Assembly: GCF_030518795.1 (NCBI RefSeq)
Contig: NZ_CP130427.1
Location: 3,782,001 to 3,846,000 of the forward strand
DNA from: Micromonospora sp. NBRC 110009
GTDB taxonomy: Bacteria > Actinomycetota > Actinomycetes > Mycobacteriales > Micromonosporaceae
DNA length: 64,000 bases
Reading direction: 5' to 3'
The notes under the pieces are model-generated. The model was not told the origin of the DNA and did no database searches. It was given only the letters and a program-made list of their open reading frames with translations. Below, in pieces: positions 15,970 through 23,440 of the stretch (the stretch's first letter is position 1; each line of letters starts with the position of its first letter). Made by a program: the position numbers and the translations under genes.

Positions 15970-16907
15970 GAGCAGTCCAAGGCGGTCCGCAGGGTCTGGA
16001 GGTTGGTACGCATCGCCGAGAGGTAGTCGCCGTCGGCCGGGGCGCTCTCGACCGGGTCGAGCACGGCGGTCCTCGCCCCGACCTCCCGGGCCACGGTCTC
16101 GGCGACCTTCGGGCTGACCAGCGTCTCGAAGAAGATGGTGGTGGCGTGGTGCTCCCGGGCCTCCGTCGCCACCTCGGCGAGGCGCTGCGGGGAGGGCTCG
16201 GCGTCCGGGCTGAGGCCGGTGATGCCGACCTGTTCGAGCTGGTAGCGGGCGGCCAGGTAGCCGAACGCCGTGTGGCTGGTGACGATCTCCCGGCGCTGGC
16301 AGGTCCGCAGGCCCTGCGCGTAGTCGGCGTCGAGCCGCTCCAGCTCGGCGCGGAGCGTCTTCGCCCGGGCGGTGAAGTCGGCGGCCCGGTCCGGGTCGGC
16401 CTTGCCGAGCCGCTCGGCGAGCCGGTCCCCGATGGTGGCGAGCCGGGTCGGGTCGAGCCAGACGTGCGGGTCCTTGCCGCCGCTCTCCTCCTCGTGGCCC
16501 GCGTCGCCCTCGTGCTGGTGACCGCCGTCCGTCGCGTCCCGCAGCGGCTGCACGGTGGCCACGTCGAACGCCCGGTCGCCGGCGTTCTGCTCGACCGCCT
16601 CGTCCACGGCCGGCTGGAGGCCGGCCAGGTAGACGATCAGCTCCGCGTCGCTGACCTGGCCCACCTGGCGCGGGTTGAGTTCCAGGTCGTGCGGCTCGGC
16701 GCCGGGCTTGGCGAGGCTGGTGACCCGGACCGCGTCCCCGCCGACCTGCTCGGCGAGGAACTGGAGCGGGTAGAGGGCGGCCACCACGTCGACCCGCTGC
16801 GGGTCGCTCCCGCTGCCGTCGTCGCCCGTGCAGGCGGCCGCGCCGCCCAGGGTGAGCAGGGCGGCGGTGCTGGCGGCGAGGACGCGGGACGGGCGACGGG
16901 CGGTCAT
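15966..16907 (-). CDS. znuA: zinc ABC transporter substrate-binding lipoprotein (ZnuA-like)
   Basis: A 313-residue cluster A-I metal-binding lipoprotein. The signal peptide ends in the lipobox-like LGGAAAC near residue 26. The metal ligands are in [23 protein letters not shown], and a C-terminal Glu/Asp pair after [16 protein letters not shown] His/acid-rich loop ([17 protein letters not shown]) near residue 130 is the hallmark of zinc rather than manganese binders and probably captures Zn2+. It is the first gene of znuACB. A Fur/Zur-like palindrome lies 17-35 bp upstream of the ATG. Confidence 0.95.
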   Translation of the reverse strand: MTARRPSRVLAASTAALLTLGGAAACTGDDGSGSDPQRVDVVAALYPLQFLAEQVGGDAVRVTSLAKPGAEPHDLELNPRQVGQVSDAELIVYLAGLQPAVDEAVEQNAGDRAFDVATVQPLRDATDGGHQHEGDAGHEEESGGKDPHVWLDPTRLATIGDRLAERLGKADPDRAADFTARAKTLRAELERLDADYAQGLRTCQRREIVTSHTAFGYLAARYQLEQVGITGLSPDAEPSPQRLAEVATEAREHHATTIFFETLVSPKVAETVAREVGARTAVLDPVESAPADGDYLSAMRTNLQTLRTALDCS

Positions 16908-16923
16908 GCCGTCAACTGTCCGC

Positions 16924-16942
16924 GATAACGAAATTGATTGTC
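16924..16942 (-). promoter_or_regulatory. candidate Zur box before znuA
   Basis: GATAACGAAATTGATTGTC matches the 19-bp Fur-family consensus GATAATGATAATCATTATC at 14 of 19 positions by eye. It is an island of A+T directly upstream of znuA and downstream of the unrelated gene at 16975. Repression of znuACB by zinc-loaded Zur is inferred. Confidence 0.7.
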
Positions 16943-16974
16943 AAAAACGCATGATTGCATGTTCGGTGCGCTGC

Positions 16975-17232
16975 TCAGAGCAGCTTGGCCAGGGCGGCCG
17001 CGAGCAGCAGCGTCAGCACCACCAGCCGCAGCACCCGGGTGGCCGGCGTCTGCACCGGCCAGGTGACCGCCATCAGCCACACCAGCCCCGCCGCCAGCAG
17101 CAGCAACACCACGCCGCCGGCCGGGCCGGGGGCGAAGAGCGCCACCAGCACCAGGACCAGGGTGGCCAGGAACACCACCGTCGGGTTGAGCCGGGCCAGC
17201 CGGGCCAGCAGGGGAGTCTGCGTACGCTGCAT
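16975..17232 (-). CDS. small membrane protein (DUF6703-like)
   Basis: An 85-residue membrane protein. A basic start (MQRTQTPLLARLARLNPTVV) is followed by three short hydrophobic segments (FLATLVLVLVALFAPG, GVVLLLLAAGLVWLMAV and VLRLVVLTLLLAAALAKLL). The size and pattern fit the actinobacterial DUF6703 family, though the match is from memory. The ATG at 17232 begins 28 bp from the start of the divergent ABM-domain gene, so the promoters overlap. It ends about 67 bp before znuA on the same strand; the znuA promoter and Zur box occupy this gap, so zinc control does not extend to it. Confidence 0.7.
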   Translation of the reverse strand: MQRTQTPLLARLARLNPTVVFLATLVLVLVALFAPGPAGGVVLLLLAAGLVWLMAVTWPVQTPATRVLRLVVLTLLLAAALAKLL

Positions 17233-17259
17233 TCCACAAACTCTACGAGGAGGACGCCG

Positions 17260-17601
17260 GTGCTGGTCACCAACCGGTTCGTGGTGGACGCCGAGGTCGC
17301 GCCCGACTTCCCCGAACGGGCGCACGCCGCCCTGGCCGCGCTCGCCGCCCGCCCCGGCTACCTGCGCGGGGAGCTGCTGCGGGCGCTGGACGACCCGACC
17401 CACTGGTGCCTGCTCACCGAGTGGGAGTCGGTCGGGGCGTACCGGCGGGCGCTGGGCGGTTTCGATGTCAAGGTCACCGCGGTCCCGTTGCTCGCCCAGT
17501 CGGTGGACGAGCCCTCCGCCTACGAGACACTCGCCAGTGCCGCGCCGGAGGGCGAGATCGTCGTCGTCGCCAGTGATCGGGCCGCAGGTCCTTACCGCTG
17601 A
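17260..17601 (+). CDS. antibiotic biosynthesis monooxygenase (ABM) domain protein
   Basis: A 113-residue dimeric alpha/beta-barrel protein. NRFVVDAEVAPDFPERAHAA and the sequence RPGYLRGELLRALDDPTHWC fit the ABM/heme-degrading monooxygenase fold, with the typical EWESVGAYRRAL helix after it. Catalytic residues of true monooxygenases are not conserved enough to assign a substrate. The GTG at 17260 has GAGGAGG 5-6 nt upstream. It is read in the same direction as the next lipoprotein-like gene after a 25-bp gap that contains a separate -10 box. Confidence 0.8.
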   Translation: MLVTNRFVVDAEVAPDFPERAHAALAALAARPGYLRGELLRALDDPTHWCLLTEWESVGAYRRALGGFDVKVTAVPLLAQSVDEPSAYETLASAAPEGEIVVVASDRAAGPYR

Positions 17602-17613
17602 GGCCGGGGGCAC

Positions 17614-17619
17614 TACCCT
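17614..17619 (+). promoter_or_regulatory. -10 box of a probable leaderless promoter
   Basis: TACCCT ends 7 nt before the ATG at 17627. No Shine-Dalgarno can fit. It gives the downstream gene its own start despite the short distance to the previous stop. Confidence 0.5.
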
Positions 17620-17626
17620 CTGCCGT

Positions 17627-18187
17627 ATGACCGCACCCGGCCCGGCCGCCCCACCCCCGCACCCCGTGCCGCCCGACGTGCCGGCGGTACCGGGCCCGCC
17701 GGCCGAACCCGGCGTCCCGGCGCCGCCGCCCGGCCCCGGGGTCGCCCCGCCGTTCGCCGCCCCGCCCACCGAGGGCGGCCGGGCCCGGCTCTGGCTCGGC
17801 CTCGGCGTCGGCGCGCTCGCCGTGCTGCTCTGCTGCGGCGGGGGTGGCGCGGCCGTGGTCGGGCTGGCGGTGAGCAACGTCCAGGCCGTCGAGGAGCAGG
17901 GCCGGGCGGTCACCGACGACTACTACCAGGCCCTCGTCGAGAAGGACTGGTCCAAGGCCTACGACCAGCTCTGCGACGACGCCCGGCGGCGCGAGTCCCG
18001 GGCCGAGTTCGAGCAGCGGGTGGCCACCGAGCCGCAGGTCTCCGGCTACCGGGTGGGCAAGGTCGACCCGCAGACGCTGACCGTGCCGGTGGACGTGACC
18101 CTGACCGGCGGCAAGCACGAGGCCCAGACGGTGACGCTGGCGCCGGACCAGCAGACGGGTGGCATGGAGGTCTGCGGGGTGAGCTGA
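17627..18187 (+). CDS. membrane-anchored protein with DUF4878-like extracellular domain
   Basis: A 186-residue protein. The first 55 residues are a proline-rich cytoplasmic tail. A single transmembrane helix follows (LWLGLGVGALAVLLCCGGGG, residues about 58-80, with paired Cys). The roughly 105-residue extracytoplasmic domain begins VTDDYYQALVEKDWSKAYDQ, contains two Cys (QLCDDARRRES and a C-terminal MEVCGVS), and resembles the NTF2-like DUF4878 group. The Cys pair may form a disulfide. The role is unknown; proteins of this build are common in actinobacteria near housekeeping genes. The start is set by a leaderless-type promoter. Confidence 0.7.
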   Translation: MTAPGPAAPPPHPVPPDVPAVPGPPAEPGVPAPPPGPGVAPPFAAPPTEGGRARLWLGLGVGALAVLLCCGGGGAAVVGLAVSNVQAVEEQGRAVTDDYYQALVEKDWSKAYDQLCDDARRRESRAEFEQRVATEPQVSGYRVGKVDPQTLTVPVDVTLTGGKHEAQTVTLAPDQQTGGMEVCGVS

Positions 18188-18301
18188 GCGCGCCCCCGGT
18201 ATTCTGCTGGGCTCGGGAGCGCGGTGGTCGTACCGTTGTCCCGAACCGCCCGGTTCCATCCACAGCACCCCCGCCGACCGCCAGCCGGCGTAGGAGGAAA
18301 C

Positions 18302-19681
<1,380 letters not shown>

Positions 19682-19684
19682 GCT

Positions 19685-19738
19685 GTAAGGAGGGGCCCCT
19701 TCTTAACGTCTGCGGTAGAGAAGGGGCCCCTTCTCACA
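19685..19738. repeat. GGGGCCCC-type hairpin repeat, copy B
   Basis: GTAAGGAGGGGCCCCTTCTT, then AACGTCTGCGGTAGAG, then AAGGGGCCCCTTCT. It overlaps the stop codon of the convergent DUF559-like gene and directly follows glyS. The two AGGGGCCCCT palindromes make a strong hairpin that could terminate both genes. Confidence 0.85.
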
Positions 19739-20711
19739 CCCCTGACCCGGGGTCGGGGCGTGGTTCGACGCGGACACCGGCGGGGGCGGCTGTGCCGCGT
19801 CGGGTGGCATATGCGTCCTCCACGGCCCGGCGCACTCCCGACGGGTCCCGGCGGATCTGTGCCGGGGTGAAGTGCAGGACCAGCACGCCGAGCCGGCTCA
19901 ACTCGTTGTGCCGGTCCAACGTGCGCGCCCAGTCCTCCGGACTGAAGTGGTACTCCTGCGAGTCGACCTCCAGCGCCACGCCCGCCTCGGCGAGGTACCC
20001 GTCCGGCGTGGGCAGCCTCCGCCCCGCCGCGTCGACCAGGCGGGGATTCCACTGGATCGCCGGCAGAACAGGGCTGCCGGCCAGCGACTCCCGCAGCTCC
20101 GCCTCCGGCGCCGAACGGGTGCCGGCGACCACCTCGGAGAAGGCCTTCCTGATCAGTGCGGTACGGCTACGCCGGGCACGATTGATCTCCTCCTCCAACG
20201 CGGCCAGGCCGGTGAAGCCGCGCTGGACGGCCTCGGCGACGATGGCCCTCACCGGACGCAGTTGCCGCAGGTCCCGGGCGGCGTCAACAACGGCCCGGGC
20301 AGGCGAGCAGACCGGATAGTTCGCAGTCTGCCGAGCCCTGGGGTCGAGGGTCAGCGCCCGCGAGATCACGGCGTGGCCGGCGGACTTGCGCCGTGCGTGA
20401 TGCGGCACGACCAGCTGCACGTTCTCGGTCCGGGGGCTGTACCGGAAGCCGTACCAGGCAAGTGCGGCAAGTCCGGTCAGCTGCGCGTCGGGTCCGGCGT
20501 AGATGACGGCGGAGATCAGCCGCTGCTCACCCGTCATCGTGCCGCTGAACAGCGCGTAGGTGGCCGGCAGCACCCGTTGCCAGAGGCCCCGGCGGGTCTG
20601 CCGGTAGAGGAACATGTCGTCAAAGCCGGCGGCGAGGAGTTGGGTCCTGGTCAGGATCTGGTGCTGACGCTGCGCCGCCTCTTCGAGCGTGGTGGCTCGG
20701 TGCTCGATCAT
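19734..20711 (-). CDS. AbiEi-like / DUF559-domain protein
   Basis: A 325-residue protein. The N-terminus RQHQILTRTQLLAAGFDDMF and YRQTRRGLWQRVLPATYALF is the winged helix of AbiEi-type antitoxins. The C-terminal 110 residues (LVDAAGRRLPTPDGYLAEAG, VALEVDSQEYHFSPEDW and RHNELSRLGVLVLHFTPAQI) look like the Vsr/PD-(D/E)XK-like DUF559 nuclease fold, with an acidic pair in EVDSQE. No AbiEii toxin gene is adjacent. Such orphan proteins are numerous in actinobacteria. The ATG at 20711 is chosen; a GTG at 20726 is an alternative. The gene is enclosed by two inverted copies of a GC-rich hairpin repeat, suggesting insertion as a unit. Confidence 0.75.
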   Translation of the reverse strand: MIEHRATTLEEAAQRQHQILTRTQLLAAGFDDMFLYRQTRRGLWQRVLPATYALFSGTMTGEQRLISAVIYAGPDAQLTGLAALAWYGFRYSPRTENVQLVVPHHARRKSAGHAVISRALTLDPRARQTANYPVCSPARAVVDAARDLRQLRPVRAIVAEAVQRGFTGLAALEEEINRARRSRTALIRKAFSEVVAGTRSAPEAELRESLAGSPVLPAIQWNPRLVDAAGRRLPTPDGYLAEAGVALEVDSQEYHFSPEDWARTLDRHNELSRLGVLVLHFTPAQIRRDPSGVRRAVEDAYATRRGTAAPAGVRVEPRPDPGSGV

Positions 20712-20820
20712 GACCGCAGCCTCCACCGCACGGGACGACCGCGCCGCCGCCGCGAACCCGCCTGTGTACCGCCGCGCCCCCTGTGCACAACCCCCGCCAA
20801 GCCCGCCCCTGTGATATGCG

Positions 20821-20880
20821 CCCTGTTAACAGGGGGCCCGTGCTATGCAGAGGGCGTTAAGAAGGGGCCCCTCCTTACAC
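20821..20880. repeat. GGGGCCCC-type hairpin repeat, copy C (inverted)
   Basis: Read on the minus strand it is GTAAGGAGGGGCCCCTTCTT, AACGCCCTCTGCATAGCA, CGGGCCCCCTGTTAACAGGG, in the orientation opposite to copy B. Its edge forms the -10 box (TACACT, 20876-20881) of the dusB promoter. With copy B it brackets the DUF559-like gene. Confidence 0.85.
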
Positions 20881-20881
20881 T
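20876..20881 (+). promoter_or_regulatory. -10 box of a probable leaderless dusB promoter
   Basis: TACACT ends 6 nt before the GTG at 20888. Five of its six bases belong to repeat copy C, so the repeat may have supplied this promoter. Confidence 0.45.
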
Positions 20882-20887
20882 TGTCCG

Positions 20888-22060
20888 GTGACCGCCCCGA
20901 CCCTGCCCGCGCTGCGCCCGTTGACCATCGGGCGGCACCAGGTGTGGCCGCCGGTGGTGCTCGCGCCGATGGCCGGCATCACCAACGTCGGCTTCCGCCG
21001 GCTCTGCCGCGAGCAGGGCGGCGGCATCTACGTGTGCGAGATGATCACCACCCGGGCGCTGGTCGAGCGGAACCCGAAGACGCTGCGCATGATCGCCTTC
21101 GGCGCGGAGGAGCAGCCGCGCAGCCTGCAGCTCTACGGCACCGACCCGGAGATCACCGCCGCCGCGGTGCGGATCGTGGTGGAGCAGGACCTGGCCGACC
21201 ACATCGACCTCAACTTCGGCTGCCCGGTCCCCAAGGTCACCCGGCGCGGTGGCGGGTCGGCCCTGCCGTGGCGGCGCCGGCTCTTCGCCCGGCTGGTCAA
21301 GGCCGCGGTGGACGCCGCGTCACCCGCCGGGGTGCCGGTCACCGTCAAGATGCGCAAGGGCATCGACGACGACCACCTGACGTACGTCGAGGCCGGGCTG
21401 GCCGCCCAGGATGCCGGCGTCGCGGCGGTCGCCCTGCACGGGCGTACGGCCGCCCAGCGCTACTCGGGCACCGCCGACTGGGACGCCATCGCCACCCTCA
21501 AGCAGGCGCTGAACGTGCCGGTGCTCGGCAACGGCGACATCTGGGAGGCGGACGACGCGCTGCGGATGGTCGCGCACACCGGCGTCGACGGCGTGGTGAT
21601 CGGGCGCGGCTGCCTGGGCCGGCCGTGGCTCTTCGCCGACCTGGAGGCCGCCTTCAACGGCCGGACCGAGCGGCGGCTGCCCAGCCTCGGCGAGGTCGCG
21701 GTGACCATGCGGCGCCACGCCGAGCTGCTGGTCGAACAGTTCGTGGCCGGCGCGCGCAACCCGGCCCGCGGCGAGCGGGACGGCTGCACCGACTTCCGCA
21801 AGCACGTCGCCTGGTACCTCAAGGGCTTCCCGATCGGCAGCGAGCTGCGCCGCTCCCTGGCGATGATCGACAGCCTGGCCCAGCTCGACGACCTGCTCGG
21901 CAAGCTGGACCCGGACGTGCCGTTCCCGGTCGAGAACCTGGGTCAGCCGCGCGGCCGGACCAACTCGCCGGGCAAGGTCTTCCTCCCCGACGGCTGGCTG
22001 GCCAGCCGCGACGACGACACCCCGCCGGACGGCGCCGAGCTGGACGACTCCGGCGGCTGA
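20888..22060 (+). CDS. dusB: tRNA-dihydrouridine synthase B
   Basis: A 390-residue FMN enzyme reducing uridine to dihydrouridine in the D-loop of tRNA. TIM-barrel motifs are present: VVLAPMAGITNVGFRRLCRE at the N-terminus, catalytic Cys in DLNFGCPVPKVTRRGGGSAL, VTVKMRKGIDDDH, VALHGRTAAQRYSGTADWDA, the FMN-phosphate loop VLGNGDIWEADDAL and GVVIGRGCLGRPWLF. The C-terminal four-helix tRNA-binding domain ends in a Pro/Asp-rich tail. The GTG follows a leaderless-type promoter. A perfect 14-bp hairpin terminator follows the stop by 13 bp. Confidence 0.96.
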   Translation: MTAPTLPALRPLTIGRHQVWPPVVLAPMAGITNVGFRRLCREQGGGIYVCEMITTRALVERNPKTLRMIAFGAEEQPRSLQLYGTDPEITAAAVRIVVEQDLADHIDLNFGCPVPKVTRRGGGSALPWRRRLFARLVKAAVDAASPAGVPVTVKMRKGIDDDHLTYVEAGLAAQDAGVAAVALHGRTAAQRYSGTADWDAIATLKQALNVPVLGNGDIWEADDALRMVAHTGVDGVVIGRGCLGRPWLFADLEAAFNGRTERRLPSLGEVAVTMRRHAELLVEQFVAGARNPARGERDGCTDFRKHVAWYLKGFPIGSELRRSLAMIDSLAQLDDLLGKLDPDVPFPVENLGQPRGRTNSPGKVFLPDGWLASRDDDTPPDGAELDDSGG

Positions 22061-22073
22061 CCCGGATACGCCG

Positions 22074-22106
22074 AAGGGCCCGACCCCTGGTGGGGTCGGG
22101 CCCTTT
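22074..22106 (+). terminator. strong intrinsic terminator after dusB
   Basis: AAGGGCCCGACCCC (22074-22087) pairs perfectly with GGGGTCGGGCCCTT (22092-22105) around TGGT. It is followed by a short T run. It lies between the convergent dusB and C39-peptidase genes and probably stops transcription from both sides. Confidence 0.93.
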
Positions 22107-22128
22107 CGTGTTGTTGCCGGTCGGATCG

Positions 22129-22785
22129 TCAGGAGGTGCTGTAGCCGCGGGTGGCGATCCAGTCGGCGAGGTTGTCGACGGTGATGCGGTAGGAGGCCAT
22201 GTTCGGGTCGGCGGAGTCGGCGATGGTCACGGTGTGGCCGTTGTCGCGGTAGCCGACGACGCTGATGTAGTGGCCGCCTTCGAAGGAGTGGGTGTTGCCG
22301 TCGGTGTCGGTGGTGGTGCCGGCGATGTTGGCGACCACGGCCCGGCCGTCGTCGATGGTGCGGACGATGTCGGCGCGCAGGGTGTCGGTCTGCTTGTCGT
22401 CGGCCTTGGGGGTGCGGATTTCCACCGAGTGGTAGGCGTTGGTCTTGCCGGTTTCCTTGTTCAGGACCGGGGTGATGTCGTTGATGCTGTTGGTGCCGTT
22501 CTCGGTGGTGCCCATTTCCTTGGCCATGGCGTCGACGTTGATGTTCTTGCCCTGCACGGACAGGGCGTTGCGGGTGGCGGCGGGGCCGCAGTAGTAGAAG
22601 TTCGGCTGGGCCTCGTAGCGGACGTTGAGTTCCCGCTCGCCGTGGCCCTTGCGGTCGGTGCTCACCTGGGCGGCCTTGTCGGCGGGGGCGGCGTGGGCGG
22701 CGATGGCGGGGCCGGCGATGCCACCGGCGGTGGCGGCGACACCCGCAGCGGTCAGGACGGTCTTACGCAGAATGTCGGTACGCAT
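22129..22785 (-). CDS. secreted C39-like cysteine peptidase
   Basis: A 218-residue exported protein. A Sec-type signal peptide (RKTVLTAAGVAATAGGIAGP, then AIAAHAAPA) covers about the first 34 residues. The peptidase C39_2-type domain has catalytic Cys in NFYYCGPAATRNAL (near residue 67), His in FEGGHYISVVGYRDNGH and Asp in VTIADSADPNMA. There is no ATPase or transporter domain, so it is not a bacteriocin exporter; its substrate is unknown. Codons are somewhat less GC-rich than in neighbours (many AAG and AAC). The start ATG at 22785 follows GGAAGG. Four tandem ECF-sigma-like promoter motifs lie 140-370 bp upstream and point toward it. Confidence 0.85.
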   Translation of the reverse strand: MRTDILRKTVLTAAGVAATAGGIAGPAIAAHAAPADKAAQVSTDRKGHGERELNVRYEAQPNFYYCGPAATRNALSVQGKNINVDAMAKEMGTTENGTNSINDITPVLNKETGKTNAYHSVEIRTPKADDKQTDTLRADIVRTIDDGRAVVANIAGTTTDTDGNTHSFEGGHYISVVGYRDNGHTVTIADSADPNMASYRITVDNLADWIATRGYSTS

Positions 22786-22921
22786 GATGAAGTCACGCCT
22801 TCCGGTTGGGGGTATTGCGGCCATCGCACAAAGGGGGGGTGTGCGGGTGGCCGCGAACAAGAAGTCTTTCGGGGTTCGCCCGGCGATCAGGGGGTGACCT
22901 GCTCGGGCGGCCCGGGGATGT

Positions 22922-22948
22922 AACGACCGGTGGCGGGGAGTGATTCCC
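22922..22948 (-). promoter_or_regulatory. ECF-sigma-like promoter motif 1 (proximal)
   Basis: On the minus strand: GGGAAT (22948-22943), an 18-nt spacer, GTTACATCC from 22924. GGGAAT-N18-GTT is the known pattern for SigR/SigH-type ECF sigma factors. A transcript from here would have a leader of about 125 nt. Confidence 0.6.
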
Positions 22949-22993
22949 TCGGCTCATCCGGCACGGACCAGGTGCGGCGCGGTCCGGGGATGT

Positions 22994-23020
22994 AACGACG
23001 GGGGCCGGGAGGTCATTCCC
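22994..23020 (-). promoter_or_regulatory. ECF-sigma-like promoter motif 2
   Basis: GGGAATGA, an exact 18-nt spacer measured after GGGAAT, and GTTACATCC. It lies 72 bp upstream of motif 1 in the same orientation. Confidence 0.6.
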
Positions 23021-23059
23021 ACCGGCTCACCCGGGGCGGGCCTCGCGGCCCGGGGATGT

Positions 23060-23085
23060 AACCACGACCGGCGGCCAGTCATTCC
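23060..23085 (-). promoter_or_regulatory. ECF-sigma-like promoter motif 3
   Basis: GGAATGA, again 18 nt between GGAAT and GTT, and GTTACATCC. It lies 66 bp upstream of motif 2. Confidence 0.55.
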
Positions 23086-23131
23086 GCCCGACCCGAGGGC
23101 CGGACTGGTTGCCGCGCGGTCAGCCATGTAC

Positions 23132-23157
23132 AACGACCCCGGCCCCGGCATCATTCC
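23132..23157 (-). promoter_or_regulatory. ECF-sigma-like promoter motif 4 (distal)
   Basis: GGAATGA, 18 nt, then GTTGTACATGG; the end is less conserved than in the other three. It lies 72 bp upstream of motif 3. Confidence 0.5.
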
Positions 23158-23419
23158 GCCGCCGACGTGGCCGCGACCCCGGGACGCCGGGCCCAAACCC
23201 GGACATCGGGGCATCGCGGGCGATCCGAGAAACGGACACCGACCCCAACCGGGCAGGCACGCTCCATTCGCCGACCGCATGACGACCATGCCGCTGCGTC
23301 ATGAACGCGACGCAGCGACATACCGATCTCAGGTGGTCCCGGCCGCTGCGGGCCGGGGAAGCCGCTGCCCGGCTCATGGAGTCAGCCCGGGCCCGCGGAT
23401 CCACGCGGATCCTGGCCCG

Positions 23420-23435
23420 CGGGGCGCGAGCCCCG
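23420..23435 (-). terminator. hairpin after the hexosaminidase gene
   Basis: CGGGGC and GCCCCG form a perfect 6-bp stem with a GCGA loop, 6 bp beyond the stop at 23441. It is embedded in further GC-rich dyads and is a probable terminator. Confidence 0.55.
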
Positions 23436-23440
23436 AGGGG

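Larger units (their letters stand above)
22786..23440. other. 655-bp non-coding region with a four-copy promoter-like array
   Basis: No convincing coding frame is present. The part nearest the peptidase gene (22786-22910) is a plain leader. At 22905-23160 a degenerate 66-72-bp unit is repeated four times, each with GGAAT-N18-GTT on the minus strand. From 23160 to 23415 I see nothing definite. A hairpin at 23420 ends the hexosaminidase gene. Confidence 0.8.

Noticed and set aside
19734-20711. Complete AbiE toxin-antitoxin system
   Set aside because: No AbiEii-type nucleotidyltransferase gene is adjacent; the neighbours are glyS and dusB.
22129-22785. Bacteriocin-processing C39 peptidase
   Set aside because: There is a signal peptide but no ABC transporter domain, and no precursor peptide gene is seen nearby.
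22905-23160. Repeat units considered as a CRISPR array
   Set aside because: The units are degenerate, spaced 66-72 bp, lack identical 28-37-bp repeats and no cas genes are near. The conserved part is a split promoter-like motif.
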